Origin: Ipomoea triloba
Taxonomy: Eukaryota > Streptophyta > Magnoliopsida > Solanales > Convolvulaceae
Assembly (NCBI RefSeq): GCF_003576645.1
Contig: NC_044923.1
Span: 17,559,150 to 17,623,149, forward strand
Reading direction: 5' to 3'
DNA length: 64,000 bases
This document shows positions 51,619-63,864 of this stretch, in pieces. Made by a program: the position numbers and the translations under genes. Position 1 is the stretch's first letter. Each line of letters begins with the position of its first letter. The notes under the pieces are model-generated. The model searched no databases. It saw only the letters and a list, made by a program, of their open reading frames with translations, and was not told the DNA's origin.

Positions 51619-52674
51619 GAGAAAATTGTCATTTTGGTCCAATGACTATTGTAGTAGTGTTAATTGCTATCCGCGACTTTCAAAAATGTTAATTGCGTAC
51701 CTTGACTATGCATTTTTTCTCAATTTTGGTCACACCGGTCAAATTGCCGGCCAAATGTGACCGGGAAATATTAATAGGCCAAACAATAAGGGTATTTTAG
51801 TCATTTTACTTTATCTTATTTCTTCTCCGTCGTCTTCTCCGGCGAGCCCATCTCAGCTACCAATCTACCATTGTTCCGGCGACCAAAACTTCAATGTAAC
51901 CCTAGCAAGAACTTCAAAATTGAAACTGTCGCAGATTAATTAACGCCGCCGGAAGAAAATCGTTACTGCTGATACCAGACCTTGTTGTTGAAAATGTTGC
52001 TGAAATTCCTCTATTGTGCTGCCTCCAAGGATTTTCCAAATTGGAATTGATTTGCGATTGCCACCGATCGAAGCCACTGTCCAGAACCGCCTCCAAGGGT
52101 TTTTAAAACTGAAAGTAAACATCTGTGTAAAGTAAGGATTCGAGCTAATAATTTGCCTATTAATTGTGTATTTTTTATTTTTATTTTTGCGATTTGTTAG
52201 ATCAATGAGGGAGTATTTGAATTTGTGAATTTGCTTTGTTTTTTTCAAGATATTGATTATTGGTTAATTGTAGTGGTAAGAGTGAATTAAAGCACAATTT
52301 TTTGGAGATTAAGGGGATTATTTGACGAGGACGATGAAGAGGTCTGGAGATGAACTGCACAGGAGTCTTCCTCGCAAACGCCTAATTAGCTCTTCTTCTT
52401 GTGTTGAATTATCAGTTTTGTGTATTTTCTGTGTTCTAGGTGGCGTCAGAAAGCCGGAAACATGGACTCGCCGCCGGAGAAGAAATAAAATAAAAGTAAA
52501 AAGACTAAAATACCCTCATTATTTTACCAACTAATGTTTTCCGGTCACATTTGACCGGCATGACCAAAATTGAGAAAAAATGCATAGTCAAGGTACGCAA
52601 TTAACATTTTTGAAAGTCACGGATAACAATTAACACTACTACAATAGTCATTGGACCAAAATGACAACTTTTTC
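51619..52674. mobile_element. Pack-MULE-like element with long TIRs and 9-10-bp TSD
   Basis: Inverted repeats of about 170 bases: left GAGAAAATTGTCATTTTGGT, right the complement of GAAAAAGTTGTCATTTTGGT. Both flanks have GCCCCAACAT (51609-51618 and 52675-52684). The interior (about 51800-52500) is less AT-rich, with Arg/Ser-coding stretches (for example 52322-52534 plus, MKRSGDELHRSLPRKRLISS) and UTR-like CT-rich sequence. This suggests captured gene pieces. No transposase. Confidence 0.78.
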
Positions 52675-52689
52675 GCCCCAACATCGAAA

Positions 52690-53060
52690 TTTGATGATTT
52701 GATCACTCGATGGTAATATAGATGTCGTAAACCACATAATAGTTGGAATAACCAAATTAAAATTTAAAAATGCACAAACATATAATCTTAAGAGCATTCA
52801 CAATGATTTTTTATGAGTTTTAGGTGAATGTAGAGGGACAAAAATTAAGAGTGAGAAGATTGAATATATTGTACTCCATAGTAGTAAGTGACCGTTTAGA
52901 AATTTATAATTTCTTTTTTTTTAAATGATTGAAAATATTTTTTTTAAAAATGTTTAGTTGAATGTCAAAAAATTATATTTTTATGTTTGACTGAAAGTTA
53001 TAATTTTTTTTAATATTTGGTCCATATTTCTTGAAAATTAACATATTATTTATTTTATAA
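52690..53060. other. AT-rich spacer, no gene seen
   Basis: A and T rich, with T runs near 52914-52950. It may contain one end of a MITE whose partner lies beyond the Helitron (near 54915), but this was not established. Confidence 0.4.
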
Positions 53061-53065
53061 GATAA

Positions 53066-54559
53066 TCTACACTTATAATAAGAGTCAATAATGTTAGACC
53101 CTTAACTGGAACTAAAAAAATGTTGGTGTAATAGTCTGCTATAGCATATTGTACTTTGTGTTCTTCTTATTATGCAACCTCCAATTAAATTCCTAATATA
53201 TCCTAATCTTTTATAATTTTACCAAAATTTTCCGTTAAATATAACGGAAGTATAACATTAAATTCTTTAGGCAATTTGTTTCTTTATTGAAGTTTTCAAA
53301 CAAATTGGCAATATTCTATAATACAATTCTGTATGGATTCCTAACTTAAAATTATAATATTGAAGTTAGATTCCTAACTAAACCATTATTCTACCCAAAA
53401 CAACAGTATATAAACCCCCCCCCCCCTTCTCAGTGGTATTCATCCAAAACTAAACCTAACATATTCTGCAACACACCATCTACTTGACATTCTATAGGTA
53501 TGATTGTCAAAATATTATCATGCTAATTCTATTATTTGCATCTGTACTCGTAATGATTACAATTTAAAAAAAATCAATGATGGTATACTCATTAATTAGT
53601 ATAACTTCAATATCGTTATGTAAATATATCTATTATATAATCTGTTTATCTATACTTGTATCCTTGCATGTAATGTTGTGGTTCTCATTATATTCCTCTA
53701 TAATCTACACATTTTAGTTACTCCTAACTCCCTAATCTATGGTTTTTGAATTTATATTGTGGTTCCCATTATATTATTTCATAACATCCTTTATGAACAT
53801 ATTTCCATGACACAAGGATATTAGTAATGACAAATGCAATAAAGTTAATTGATATTGACACGCAAACTGTGGACTGGAGTTGTACAGTTCATGTCATTAA
53901 GAAAAACGAACCAAAAAACGCTATTGGAACGCCTGAGAAAAAGTATATGATCATCATACTTGAGGATGAAACAGTAAGTAAATAGTGAAATTTTCTCCCT
54001 TTATTATTATTATTATTATTATTTAATTTTTTTAATCATTATTAGTATTATTATTATTATGAAGATGCTCTCATTCACCACCAACATCATTGTAAATGCT
54101 ATATCTAAATGCAAGGAACTCGGGTTCAATCAATGTTTGATAATAACATCGGAATGTATGATATCACTTTACAAACCAACAAATGGTGCATCATCTCAAA
54201 TGTCATTGTCAAACATGTCTGGACGAACTATAAAGTAATTGATCACAAATACAATTACACATGAATTTTAAATGGTCGGACCGGTGTCCAAATAAGTGAC
54301 AATGATGACACGCCATTTGCTCCATATAAGTGGTTTATTTTTTTCTACTTACTTTAGTTTTAGTTTAGCTATTTACAATTTCGTTATGTTTTATTAAAAT
54401 ATATAAGTGTCGAGACTATTTCTTTGATTTTTATTAATTTAGCATTTTTTTCTCTCTCATTATTATATGACTACTTTAACCAATTAAGGAACACTAATTT
54501 AAAAATACGCATTGGATTTTTAGCTTGGTTTAATCGCGCAACGCGCGTGTGATAACTAG
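53066..54559 (+). mobile_element. Helitron, about 1.5 kb, with RPA-like coding relics
   Basis: The 5' end is TCTACACTTATAATAAGAG after an A; the 3' end is a GC hairpin (GCGCAACGCGCG, 54536-54547) then GTGATAACTAG followed by T. This fits Helitron TC...CTAG termini inserted between A and T. Internal plus-strand blocks encode RPA70-type OB-fold segments: about 53829-53975 (VDWSCTVHVIKKNEPKN, then KYMIIILEDE) and about 54113-54270 (MFDNNIGMYDITLQTNKW). These are frequent in plant Helitrons. No Rep-helicase is present, so it is non-autonomous. Confidence 0.75.
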
Positions 54560-54560
54560 T

Positions 54561-54712
54561 AATAATAATATGTGGTGGTGGGGTGGTGGAGGTGGTTCTG
54601 GTGATGTGGTGGTGGCTGAGGTAGTGGTGAAGGTGGAGGTTGTTGCTATGGTGGTGGTTATGGTGGCGGTGGAAGTGGAGGTAGTGGTGGTGGCAATAAT
54701 TATAATCCATAA
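54561..54712. repeat. GGT/GGTGGA-rich simple repeat
   Basis: About 140 bases dominated by GGT, GGTGGA and GGTGGTGG on the plus strand, immediately after the Helitron end. The minus strand would read as a His-rich ORF (MDYNYCHHHYLHFHRHHNHH), which is a compositional artefact. Confidence 0.75.
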
Positions 54713-54874
54713 AGTAGTTTGAAGAGAGATGAAAGAGAAAAAGAGAAACGAGAAAATAAAGAATTCAAAAAATATCTTTACACTACAAATTTAGGAAAAC
54801 ATTTTCCGCCAAATTGAGCATTTTTTTCCCGATTGGAATAAATATTTTACTTTGACTTTATTTTATTTGAACAC

Positions 54875-55165
54875 CTAAACACGAAAAAATGACTTCCAGA
54901 AGTCATTTTTTCGGTTCCCAAATGGGCCCTAATATTTTTTGTGGGTTCTACTTGAAGGGGGGAGGGGGGAGTAACGATACTGGTGTGCGTTTCACACCTA
55001 CTAGGTGCATAAACGGTAACATGATTTTTTTTCCCATTTTCCTCTTCAAGCTTTGTTTTATTTTCTTCCTTTGTCTCTCCTTCCTTTGTCTCCCCTTCAG
55101 TATACCCCATTTGGCAACAATAATAATAATAATAATAAGGAGAGGGGGGGGGGGGGGGGGGGAAA
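54875..55165. repeat. Short palindrome and poly-G tract
   Basis: CGAAAAAATGACTTC faces GAAGTCATTTTTTCG at 54882-54913, a near-perfect inverted repeat resembling the end of the MITE at 61.8 kb, followed by GGGCCCTAA. A (TAA)n run is at 55121-55138 and a G run at about 55145-55162. No gene. Confidence 0.6.
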
Positions 55166-55795
55166 GCAACAACCATAGTTGCTCTAAAAGCAATAGCACC
55201 CCCAACAATTGAAAACTAATAGGTTTTTTGTGACTTCGCATTGAAAACATCCTTAATACTTTTTGGATTATTGAAACCCTTCCGACAAAGTGTGGGATAC
55301 GATAGTGTCACAATCTAGTTGAGAAGAGAAGAAAATAGAATAGTGTTATTTGAGCGGAAGTGAAGTGATGTTTCTCCGGCTGGCCTGATGATTTTCAGCA
55401 TCTCAATAACTACCAAGTTAACTCCTTGTTCGTTGTAACAAGTTTTCTCCTTCTTGTTCTTTGTAACAAGCTTTCTTTCTTTTATCAGTATATCCTTTTG
55501 TTTTTTCGGCTTTTATAACCTTGCATTTATGATACAGTTCCAGTATCCTTCATTGATTGCCAACTACCGTCTAAACCTCCATTTTGGTTTCTTTTGGCCA
55601 ACACACATGCTTTATTTTCTCCTTGTTTTTTCCCTGTAGCTGTTTGTTTTCTATGACTTTCACTCCAATCATTTCTTCCCTTTAAACTGGGTTGCTTCCC
55701 TGAGTTTTCATAACCTCTTATTGCTTTCATTCCAATTCACATTTCATTTTATATTGTTGTCTTTGCTTCCCTAAGCTTTATAACCCCTTCCTATG
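55166..55795. other. No recognisable gene
   Basis: CT-rich sequence with repeated CTTGTTCTTTGTAACAAG-type words at 55425-55475. It may be the 5' untranslated part of the LINE that follows. Confidence 0.4.
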
Positions 55796-55799
55796 GCTT

Positions 55800-58700
55800 C
55801 CGGTAGTAGGCTTTACACAAGCTAAGAGCTACCGAAAGGAGACGGAGAATCTCTTTGGCCCGGAGCTAAGAGTTACCGGATGGAAGGAGCCTTCGGCGTT
55901 TGGGAGCCTTTGGTTTGCAGAGCGTCCACGTAAGGATACTAAAGAAGGAAAAGAAACATACGACCTTAGCAACTCTTTTCAACTTGTCAAAGAGCCTGCA
56001 CCTTTTCAGGAAACATTCAGTTGGTACGAGGAGGGTGAGTTTACTGGAGGCAGCGATAGGCAGAGTCAAGGGGTGACTGGCATCAGATTTTTTGAACAAA
56101 TATGACAGACACACAATCACGGCAATAAATGCTCATTTAATGCATGAATGAAGGGCTTTAACCTTTGGTCAACAAATTGGAAATTCTTATAGAGGTCTCA
56201 GTAACGGTGGGCTGGACGCTAGTGGCAGTAAGGATTAAAGTGATGAGCTACAACTGGAAAATTTCTTTTATGGACCATGATGCACCTATAGGGCTTATAG
56301 AGGTGGGTCTTGTCGAACATGTTCGACTAGGCCAATGAGTTTTCTATCATGGAACTGTCGTGGGCTTGGCAACCAAAGGACAGTTCAAGTCTTAGTGGAC
56401 TTAGTCCACTCAAAAAGGCCTATTATTATTTTTCTAATGAAACTCTTTTGAACACTGATAAGTTACAAAGGATAAAAAATAGACTGGGCTTTAATGGGCT
56501 GTTTGCGGGTGATAGCTTGGGCCATAGTGGTAGAGTGGCCCTTATGTGGAAGGAAGGAACTGATGTCTCAATCTTGGGCTTCTCCAAAAACCATATTGAC
56601 GTGCTGGTGGTGCCTAAAGGTTGTGATGAACATTGGCGTTTCACCAGCTTTTATAGATGTTCGGAAAGGAACAAAATGAGAGATTCACGGCGCCTTCTCC
56701 GACATCTGTCCACTTTGCATGGCCTTCCCTAGTTGCTTATGGGTGACTTTAATGACCTCAAAAGGCAAGACAAGAAGATAGGGAGAATTTCTCACCCCCA
56801 GTGGCTTTGCAAGGGGTTCGACGAAGCAATTACTCAAAGTGGACTGAGAGAAATTGATTTCGAAGGCAGTCAATTCACGTGGGAGAAATCCAGAGGCACT
56901 TCCAATTGGGTTTAGGAAAGACTTGACCGAATCTTGGCGTCGGAGTCTTGGTGTGAAAAGTTTAGCGGCGTAAACGCTTCATCTGTTGTTGTTCCGGCAA
57001 GCGATCACCTAGCGTTGGTACTGTGGCCAAATCGCACTATTCGTATACAGGTTAGGAAGTCTTTTAAATTTGAGAATGTTTGGATTAGTGAAAGACGATG
57101 TCGGGAAATTATTATTCATAGCTGGGGTAATACAAATGGCTGGAGTTAATTAGTTGATAGACTGAATATATGTAGTAAAGCCATCTGGGAGTGGGGGAGA
57201 AAGCTTACAAAGGACTACCAGCCAAGAATTGAGGTCCAAAGAAAAAGAATGGAAGCTCTAAGAAATAAAACAAACCAATATAGAGTCTAGCTTTTTGATG
57301 AGGCCCAAAAACACTACTATAAACTCCTTGAGCAGTAAAATAAGTACTGGCAACAAAGGGTAAAAGTGTTTTGGTTAAAAGGAGGTGATATCAACTTAAC
57401 TTTTTTTCATAACCAATTCCGGCAAAGACGCAGAAACAATTCCTTAAACGAGATAAAAGACGAGAATGGCATATGGAGAAACAAAGGCATAGAGTTGAAT
57501 AACCTCTTCCTGCAGTACTTTGAAGATTTATTCACAACAAGCCTAGGGGATATGGAGCCGATCCTAGCGGGTATCACCATAAAAATCACTGACTATGAGA
57601 ACGAGAGACTTACCAGAAGGGTCACCTATGATGAAGTGAAAACAACCATTTTTAGCATGCATCCTAACAAGTCTCTGGGCCCATACGGATTAAACCCGGG
57701 TTTCTTTCAAGCGTACTGGATGTCCTTGGATATTATATTCATAGACTTTGTGAGAGTTTTGTCTAGAATGGTCATATGCTCCATGGTTTGAACTCCACAC
57801 AGATTGTGCTTATTCCCAAAAAACAATAGCCAGACGTTATGGGGGATATGAGACCGATTTCACTTTGCAACGTCGTCTACAAGGTGATTGCTAAAGTGTT
57901 AGCCAATAGGCTCAAGCCTCTTCTAAACAACATCATCGTAGAGAACCAGTGTGTCTTTGTGCCGGGCAGGATGATCACAGATAATGTCATGCTTGCATTC
58001 GAAGCCCAACATTTTCTGAAGAAGAAGAGACAAGGAAAAGAAGGTTATGCAGCACTCAAGCTGGACATGGGCAAGGCATACGATCGAGTTGAATGGGCCA
58101 CACTTAAAGCTATCCTTTGTAGGTTGGGTTTCTGTAAAAAAAAAATGGATCAATCTTGTTATGCATTATGTTGCCATAGTATAATACTTCATTCTTTCAG
58201 ACGGGGAAGAGATTGACCATATCAATCCTCATCGAGGGCTCCGGCAAGGTGACCCTTTGTCACCATACCTATTTATCATTTTTGCTGAAGGGCTCACTGG
58301 TCTCATTCAAAAGAAAGAAATAGATGGTTCTCTCCATGGAATAGCAATTACTAGAAACGCCCCAAGAATCTCTCACCTACTGTTTGCGGATGATAGTTAT
58401 TTATTCTTCAAAGCCACTTCAAGGGAAAGCTAGATTTGCAAGGACATCTTAAATACCTACACCAATGCTTCGGGACAAACTATAAATTATGACAAATCTG
58501 GGATAGTTTTTAGTAGCAATGTAGAGAAAGGGGTGAGGGAAGAGATCGGGAGCATCTTGGGAGTTAGGAGAGAGGGGAACCATGGGAAATACTTGGGTCT
58601 TCCTTCTATTATGGGTAGGAACAAAAGGGAAATCTTGGGTTTCATAAAGAATATAGTGGTTAATAGGATCCGAAGTTGGAGTGCAAGATGTAAGACTTTT

Positions 58701-60822
58701 CCCTAATACAATATATATTATATATTGTGGGCCTTAATAGTGTGGTGCAAGTGTACTAGGCCCATTAAGTTATAGGTTGGATTGGACATCTAGGTTTAGT
58801 CCAATCCACCATTATGCCTATATAAAGTCTGCATCGATGGGATGCAGGACAGATAATTATATAGCACCTAAAGTTATGGACTTATGGTACTCATACTGCT
58901 TAGAAAATACCAGAACACCATCTAGGGTTCTCAGTTAAGTGTGAGACAAAATGACTAACACCCTGTAGATCTACAGTTCAAGAGGCAACACAAGGCAACA
59001 CAACAAGGCATCAACTATGGCTGGAGATCAACACGATTTATGCTTCCGCTACTACGAGGTTAGGTTACTCGTAGATTCATTTTGTATGTTTATACATCAT
59101 TTCTTGAACTTACACAAGATTCTTATCCAAAGCCGGTACGGAGGTCTTGCTGAAAAGTGTGTTGCAAACACTACCCTCTTACGCTATGAATGTATTTCTA
59201 CTGCCTATTACCACTGTGGGGGAGATTGAGACGGAAATGAATGGTTTTTGGTGGGGTGGGGAGAGTGGAGAGAGAAAAGGAATCTAGTGGAAGGCTTGGG
59301 AGCACTTATGCGTGCCAAAGAAATGGGGTGGGATGGGTTTCAGGAAGTTGAGAGCCTTTAATATCGCCATGTTAGCCAAGCAGGCATGGAGACTAATCAA
59401 ACACCCAGAGTTGCTAGTCTCAAAAGGCAAAATACTACCCAAATGGCAATTTTTTGGATGCTGATAAGGGAAGCAATCCCTCCTTTATTTGGACTAGTTT
59501 GTTAGAGACGCAAGAAATTATAAGGAAAAATACAAGGTGGAGGATTGGAGATGGGGAATCTGTTTTTATTTGGAGGGACGATTGGCTACCAAACAAAGAA
59601 AAGCCAGCAATCTCAACTCCACCGTACCCTTTCCTCCATGATGCAAAGGTGTCCTCTATCATGAATGATCCAGGTACGAGTTGGGATGAGGAAATTCTCT
59701 ACGACATTTTCAATCGAAGGGATGCCCAACTTATCATGTCAATACCTCTATCAACCCACAAGAGAAAGGACAAGCTGATATGAGCTGCAAAAGAAAGAGG
59801 TTATTACACGGTTAAAAGCTGCTATCGTGCCATCATGCAGGAGTTGCCAAATACTAGGATCCCAAGTTGGTAATCATTCTAGAGTCTTCATATCCCACCG
59901 AGAATGAAAGTTCTTATGTGGCAAACATGTACCTCTTGTCTACCTACATCCTATCAACTAAGGCAGAGGAGAGTCGAATGTCTTGCAGGGTGCCAAGTAT
60001 GCCACAAAGGGGTGGAAACAATTTTTCATGCATTGGTAAAATGTGATGTGGCGAGTGAATGTTGGAGACTCTCTTTGAATGTCAATCAGCGGGATGGCGA
60101 ATATGACTTCGCAGACTGGTTTGCCCAAAACCTCAACAGGCTGGATGATGAGGGAAAAAATGTAGTGGCAACAATCTGTTGGTCCATTTGGATGGCAAGG
60201 AACAATAAAATTTGGAATAACAAGTCAACCCCCCAAGAGTCATCGTGGAGAGGGCAAATGTCAACCTCAGAAGCTGGAAAGATGCAAATATACTAGTCAC
60301 TCATTACCCAAATGATCATCCCAGGTTCACTGTTAAATGGGAGAGACCTCCATCAGGCTGGTGTAAATTAAATATAGATGCTGCTATTGACAAAGAGGAA
60401 GGAGAATGGGTTTATGATGGATCCTGCGAGATGAATATGGAAGTTTTAAAGGAGGAGTATCCATGCCATGGAAGGGTGTCTTCTCACCATCTGAAGCTGA
60501 AGCCGTTGCCATTAGGGAAGCACTAAGTTGGCTAAAGGAGAAGCAGTTAGACAGAGTGAAAATTGAATCGGATGCCAGGGTCATAGTCAAAGATTTAGTT
60601 TCAAAGTTGGGTGTTTCTTCTCTTGATTTGTTATTGTTGGATATTAAAGATATGATGAGCATGTTTGCTTTGTTAGCTAGGGAGTCGTTTCTATGTCTGA
60701 ACGTAGGGAGTGAAGTTTTCATCCTCCTCCCTTCCTTTGTAATGTTCTGGTTGATGACTTGAATTAATATATTCTTGCTGTTTGGTTTTCAAAAAATAGG
60801 TTTTTTTGTCAAAAACAAAATA

Positions 60823-60860
<38 letters not shown>
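55800..60860 (+). mobile_element. Non-LTR retrotransposon (plant L1-type LINE), decayed
   Basis: Domains appear in LINE order but in several frames. Possible ORF1 remnant at 55860-56090. Endonuclease from 56335 (MSFLSWNCRGLGNQRTVQ), with GDFND at about 56742 and SDHLAL near 57001. Reverse transcriptase from about 57839 (MRPISLCNVVYKVIAKVLA; LDMGKAYDRVEW; RQGDPLSPYLFI near 58240; FADDSYLF near 58387). zf-RVT region at 59904-60230. RNase H at 60330-60760 (SEAEAVAIREALSWLKE). Stops and frameshifts break every part, and a 0.5-kb insertion splits it at 58700. A (TAA)n tail at 60823-60860 replaces simple poly(A). Confidence 0.85.
58700..59128 (+). mobile_element. Solo-LTR-like insertion inside the LINE
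   Basis: The LINE reading RIRSWSARCKTF stops at about 58699 and resumes at about 59120 with SKAGTEVLLKSV-like sequence in another frame. The intervening DNA has a promoter-like CCTATATAAAGTCTGCATC (58818-58836), TGTGGGCCTTAATAG near its left side and TTTATGCTTCCGCTAC, typical of plant copia LTRs. Exact ends and TSD were not resolved. Confidence 0.5.
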
Positions 60861-60864
<4 letters not shown>

Positions 60865-61834
60865 AAACAAAAGGAGGGTGGCAACACGCCCGTTGACCAT
60901 TTTTTTCCTTTTTCTAGTGGGACGCACTAGCTTAAAAAAAAAAATCTCTCCCTCTACAAGATGCCATTTCTTGTCTCTCCTACTTTCTCTCCCCTCAACC
61001 TCACCCAAACCAACCCCATCCAAAAAAATACCATATGTTAGCCCTGGTTTAACAATGCTTATATGTGAAGTTGTGGACTATGGTTCATGTAGTGACTTCT
61101 ATAAGTTTATTTTTTGTGTTGCAAGTCACATGTAATATACTAAAACTGAAACCATATCAAAATATAATAAACTTATTAAAAAATAAACATATAGTATACT
61201 AGAAATGAACTAAAAATATATCAAAAAATAACATGTTTCGCTAATGTCTCGATGATATATTTAAACCTTTTTTTTTTTTTTTAAAAGCCACTTTCTCCAA
61301 TTTTTTTTTTTGTTCTTTTTGATTTTTTAAAACAATATTACGTGTGATATATGTTAAAGTATATGAATTTTCCTTTTTTATATACGGAGTAAATGAGTAA
61401 TTAATAACTAAAAGGAAATGGTCAAATAAGCCTCCCAAACTTTATTTAAAAAGTCAATTATGCCCTTCAACTTATCAAACTCATAAACATGTTATTTTGA
61501 AGCATTGAAGTCTTAAATCACATAAAATTGTTGGTGACCTATAATTGTAGGTTACTAAGGTTCCGACGACGGCAAATTTCCAGCATTAAATACCGCGCGA
61601 CCGATTGGTTGTCGGAATTTGATGCCGAAAACTTGTCCGAGGTTCGCCGAAATCCTAGTGACCCGATTTATGGACTTTAATGTGCTAAATAACATGTTTA
61701 TGAGTTTAATTACAACTTTTAAAAGTTTAAATGTCTAATTAATTGTTTGAATAAAGTTCAAAAGTCTATTTGATCCATTTTTTAATAACTAAATAATAAA
61801 TTTCAGCGAATATACATCACCCTTAAATTTCCGC
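60865..61834. other. AT-rich stretch, no gene seen
   Basis: Homopolymer tracts and short open frames only. From about 61415 to 61790 a sequence with AAGTTTAAATGTCTAATTAA resembles unassigned dispersed repeats also near 15400-15490 and 34190-34270 (TTTAAATGTTCAGAGTCTAA). Confidence 0.5.
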
Positions 61835-61837
61835 TAA

Positions 61838-62427
61838 GGGTGTGTTTGGAAACCCGGAAAATGATTTCCGGAAATCATTTTCCGGGTTTTTGGTGTTTGG
61901 GAAGGAAGGGGAAAATACAATCAATGGAAAATAGCATCTTGGTCAATGGAAAATGAGCCCCATTTTGTGGAAAATGACTTCCCCTTTTTTTGGGGGGAAG
62001 TCATTTTCCGGATTGCTTCTTTCTTCCCCTTAGGCTCCCTTCCGTCTCTTAGCACAAATTGATCGCCGACGGACGGCGAAACCAGTCGACCGACGGTGAC
62101 TGGTTTCCATTTCCAGTCGGCCGACGGCGACTGGTTTCACGGAAACCAGTGACCGACACGGTCACTGGTTCCCGTGAAACCACCGGCATGTTTATTTAAA
62201 ATTTTTTTTTTTAAATATTTTTGTTGTGATTTTGTTGATTGTTATATTTGTTATAAATGTTGTTATATTTAAATAAATTAATTAAAATATTCAATTATAC
62301 AATTTTGTTCATTTTCCTGTCTATTTTCTGGAAAATGAACCAAACACTCAAAGACAATTTTCTGATTTGCACTCATTTTCCAAAAATCATTTTTCAGAAA
62401 TAATTTTCCAGCTTTCCAAACACACCC
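61838..62427. mobile_element. PIF/Harbinger-type MITE with TAA duplication
   Basis: Left end GGGTGTGTTTGGAAACCCGG, right end complementary (TTTCCAAACACACCC). The flanks are TAA at 61835-61837 and 62428-62430. Subterminal GAAAATGATTTCC / GGAAATCATTTTCC hairpins lie near both ends. 590 bp, no transposase. It lies about 370 bases upstream of the ARPC1 start codon. Confidence 0.8.
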
Positions 62428-62797
62428 TAAATTGACTTTTCATAAGGTAATTGAGTTGGTTAAAGTTTAGCTTTGCAATTAACCGATCCGGGTCAGTGAG
62501 CAGTGATCTTTTGCGGTGGTTATTGGACCCGGGGTTGGTTTTACGGGTCAGTATTTCTTCTGCATCAAGCGTACTGATTCTTGGAGTAGACTGCATCATA
62601 TCTCTCTATCTCAGATTCAGAAAAGTTGGTTTAGATATTAGATCTCGTTTACAGGTTTGGATCTCCCTTGCAACTCGCCACTTTCTGATCCTCCATTTTC
62701 TTCCGCTTTTCACCGTAATATCAATTGCAATTGATCTTTTTAAGTTTTAATTTAAAGTGTGATTGTTGTACTTTTCGTTTCTCGCTTGAAAGGATCA

Positions 62798-63864
62798 ATG
62801 GCTGTGGTATCAGTAAATCAAGTCGCTCAATGCATCACCTGCCATGCTTGGAGTCCTGACAACTCCAGTACGTTCGCGTCTCTACTTTTTTTCACACTGG
62901 CTGAATTTTGTATATTTTAGTTATTTACCTTTTTCCTCGACAATCAGTAGAAATGTTGGTGTAAATTCCAGTTACTGTTTGTGTAAAATATTGGCTTTTG
63001 TGAACAAATCTGATATTTAGCGAATATTGCAATGTTATCTGCCTAGACATAGATGTTTCAAAATTGATACGACATCTTAATTCTGTTTTGCAATGTTTTT
63101 TTTCTAATAGTGTAACTCATTGGAGGAAAATTTTGAGTTAGTTGCCCAAGGAATTTTATTTTATAGTCATGTTTATTTTCAATGGTATGGAATACGACTG
63201 TTGTTGAATTAACTTATCAAAAAGAAGAAAAAAAAACCATTGCTGCTTGTGGATATGTGTTTCTTTGAATTTTGGATAATTAACAATTAAAAATTGCTAA
63301 TGGATGTATACCTTGTTTCCAGTGATTGCCCTATGTCCGAACAACAGTGAAGTTCACATCTATAGATTATTAGAAGAGAAGTGGGAGAAGGTCCATGTTC
63401 TTCAAAAGGTAATAACTTCAACAAGATTTTCTTGTATTTAATGTTGCCTATAACTTAGGTTGATTCTCTTGTTTGCTTCAAACTTCATTTGATTCATTTC
63501 CCTATCTAAATCATTTACAGGGATAGTTTTAGTGTTTTACTGATAATACCTTTGATTGTCACTGTTGCAACATCTGGCAGCATGACCAAATTGTTTCAGG
63601 GATAGACTGGAGTACAAAATCCAACAAAATAGTTACTGTTTCACATGATCGTAATTCGTAAGTGATATTCTCCCATTATATTTTGCAAACTTGATCTGCT
63701 CAATCTTCTGATACATATTTATTCTGCTTTTTATGTATCAAGAGTCAATGCTAAATAACACTTTTGCAGATATGTCTGGAACCTTGAAGCAACAGAGTGG
63801 GTTGCGACACTAGTTATCCTCAGGCTAAATCGTGCTGCTCTATGTGTGCAGTGGAGTCCCAAAG
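62798..63864 (+). CDS. ARPC1: ARPC1, Arp2/3 complex subunit 1 (WD40), partial, first 4 exons
   Basis: WD40 beta-propeller subunit of the Arp2/3 complex, which nucleates branched actin filaments. Exons: 62798-62867, 63323-63408, 63581-63657, 63770-63864; all junctions are GT-AG and in frame (109 aa so far). The protein starts [20 protein letters not shown], then [50 protein letters not shown] and [14 protein letters not shown], matching the first two blades of plant ARPC1. The final donor GTATTC leads into an intron. The rest of the gene lies beyond the window end. The MITE at 61.8 kb forms part of its upstream region. Confidence 0.92.

Noticed and set aside
54471..55250. His-rich and Pro-rich ORFs around the Helitron end and the G run
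   Set aside because: They arise from GGT repeats and the poly-G tract and carry no domain or splice context.
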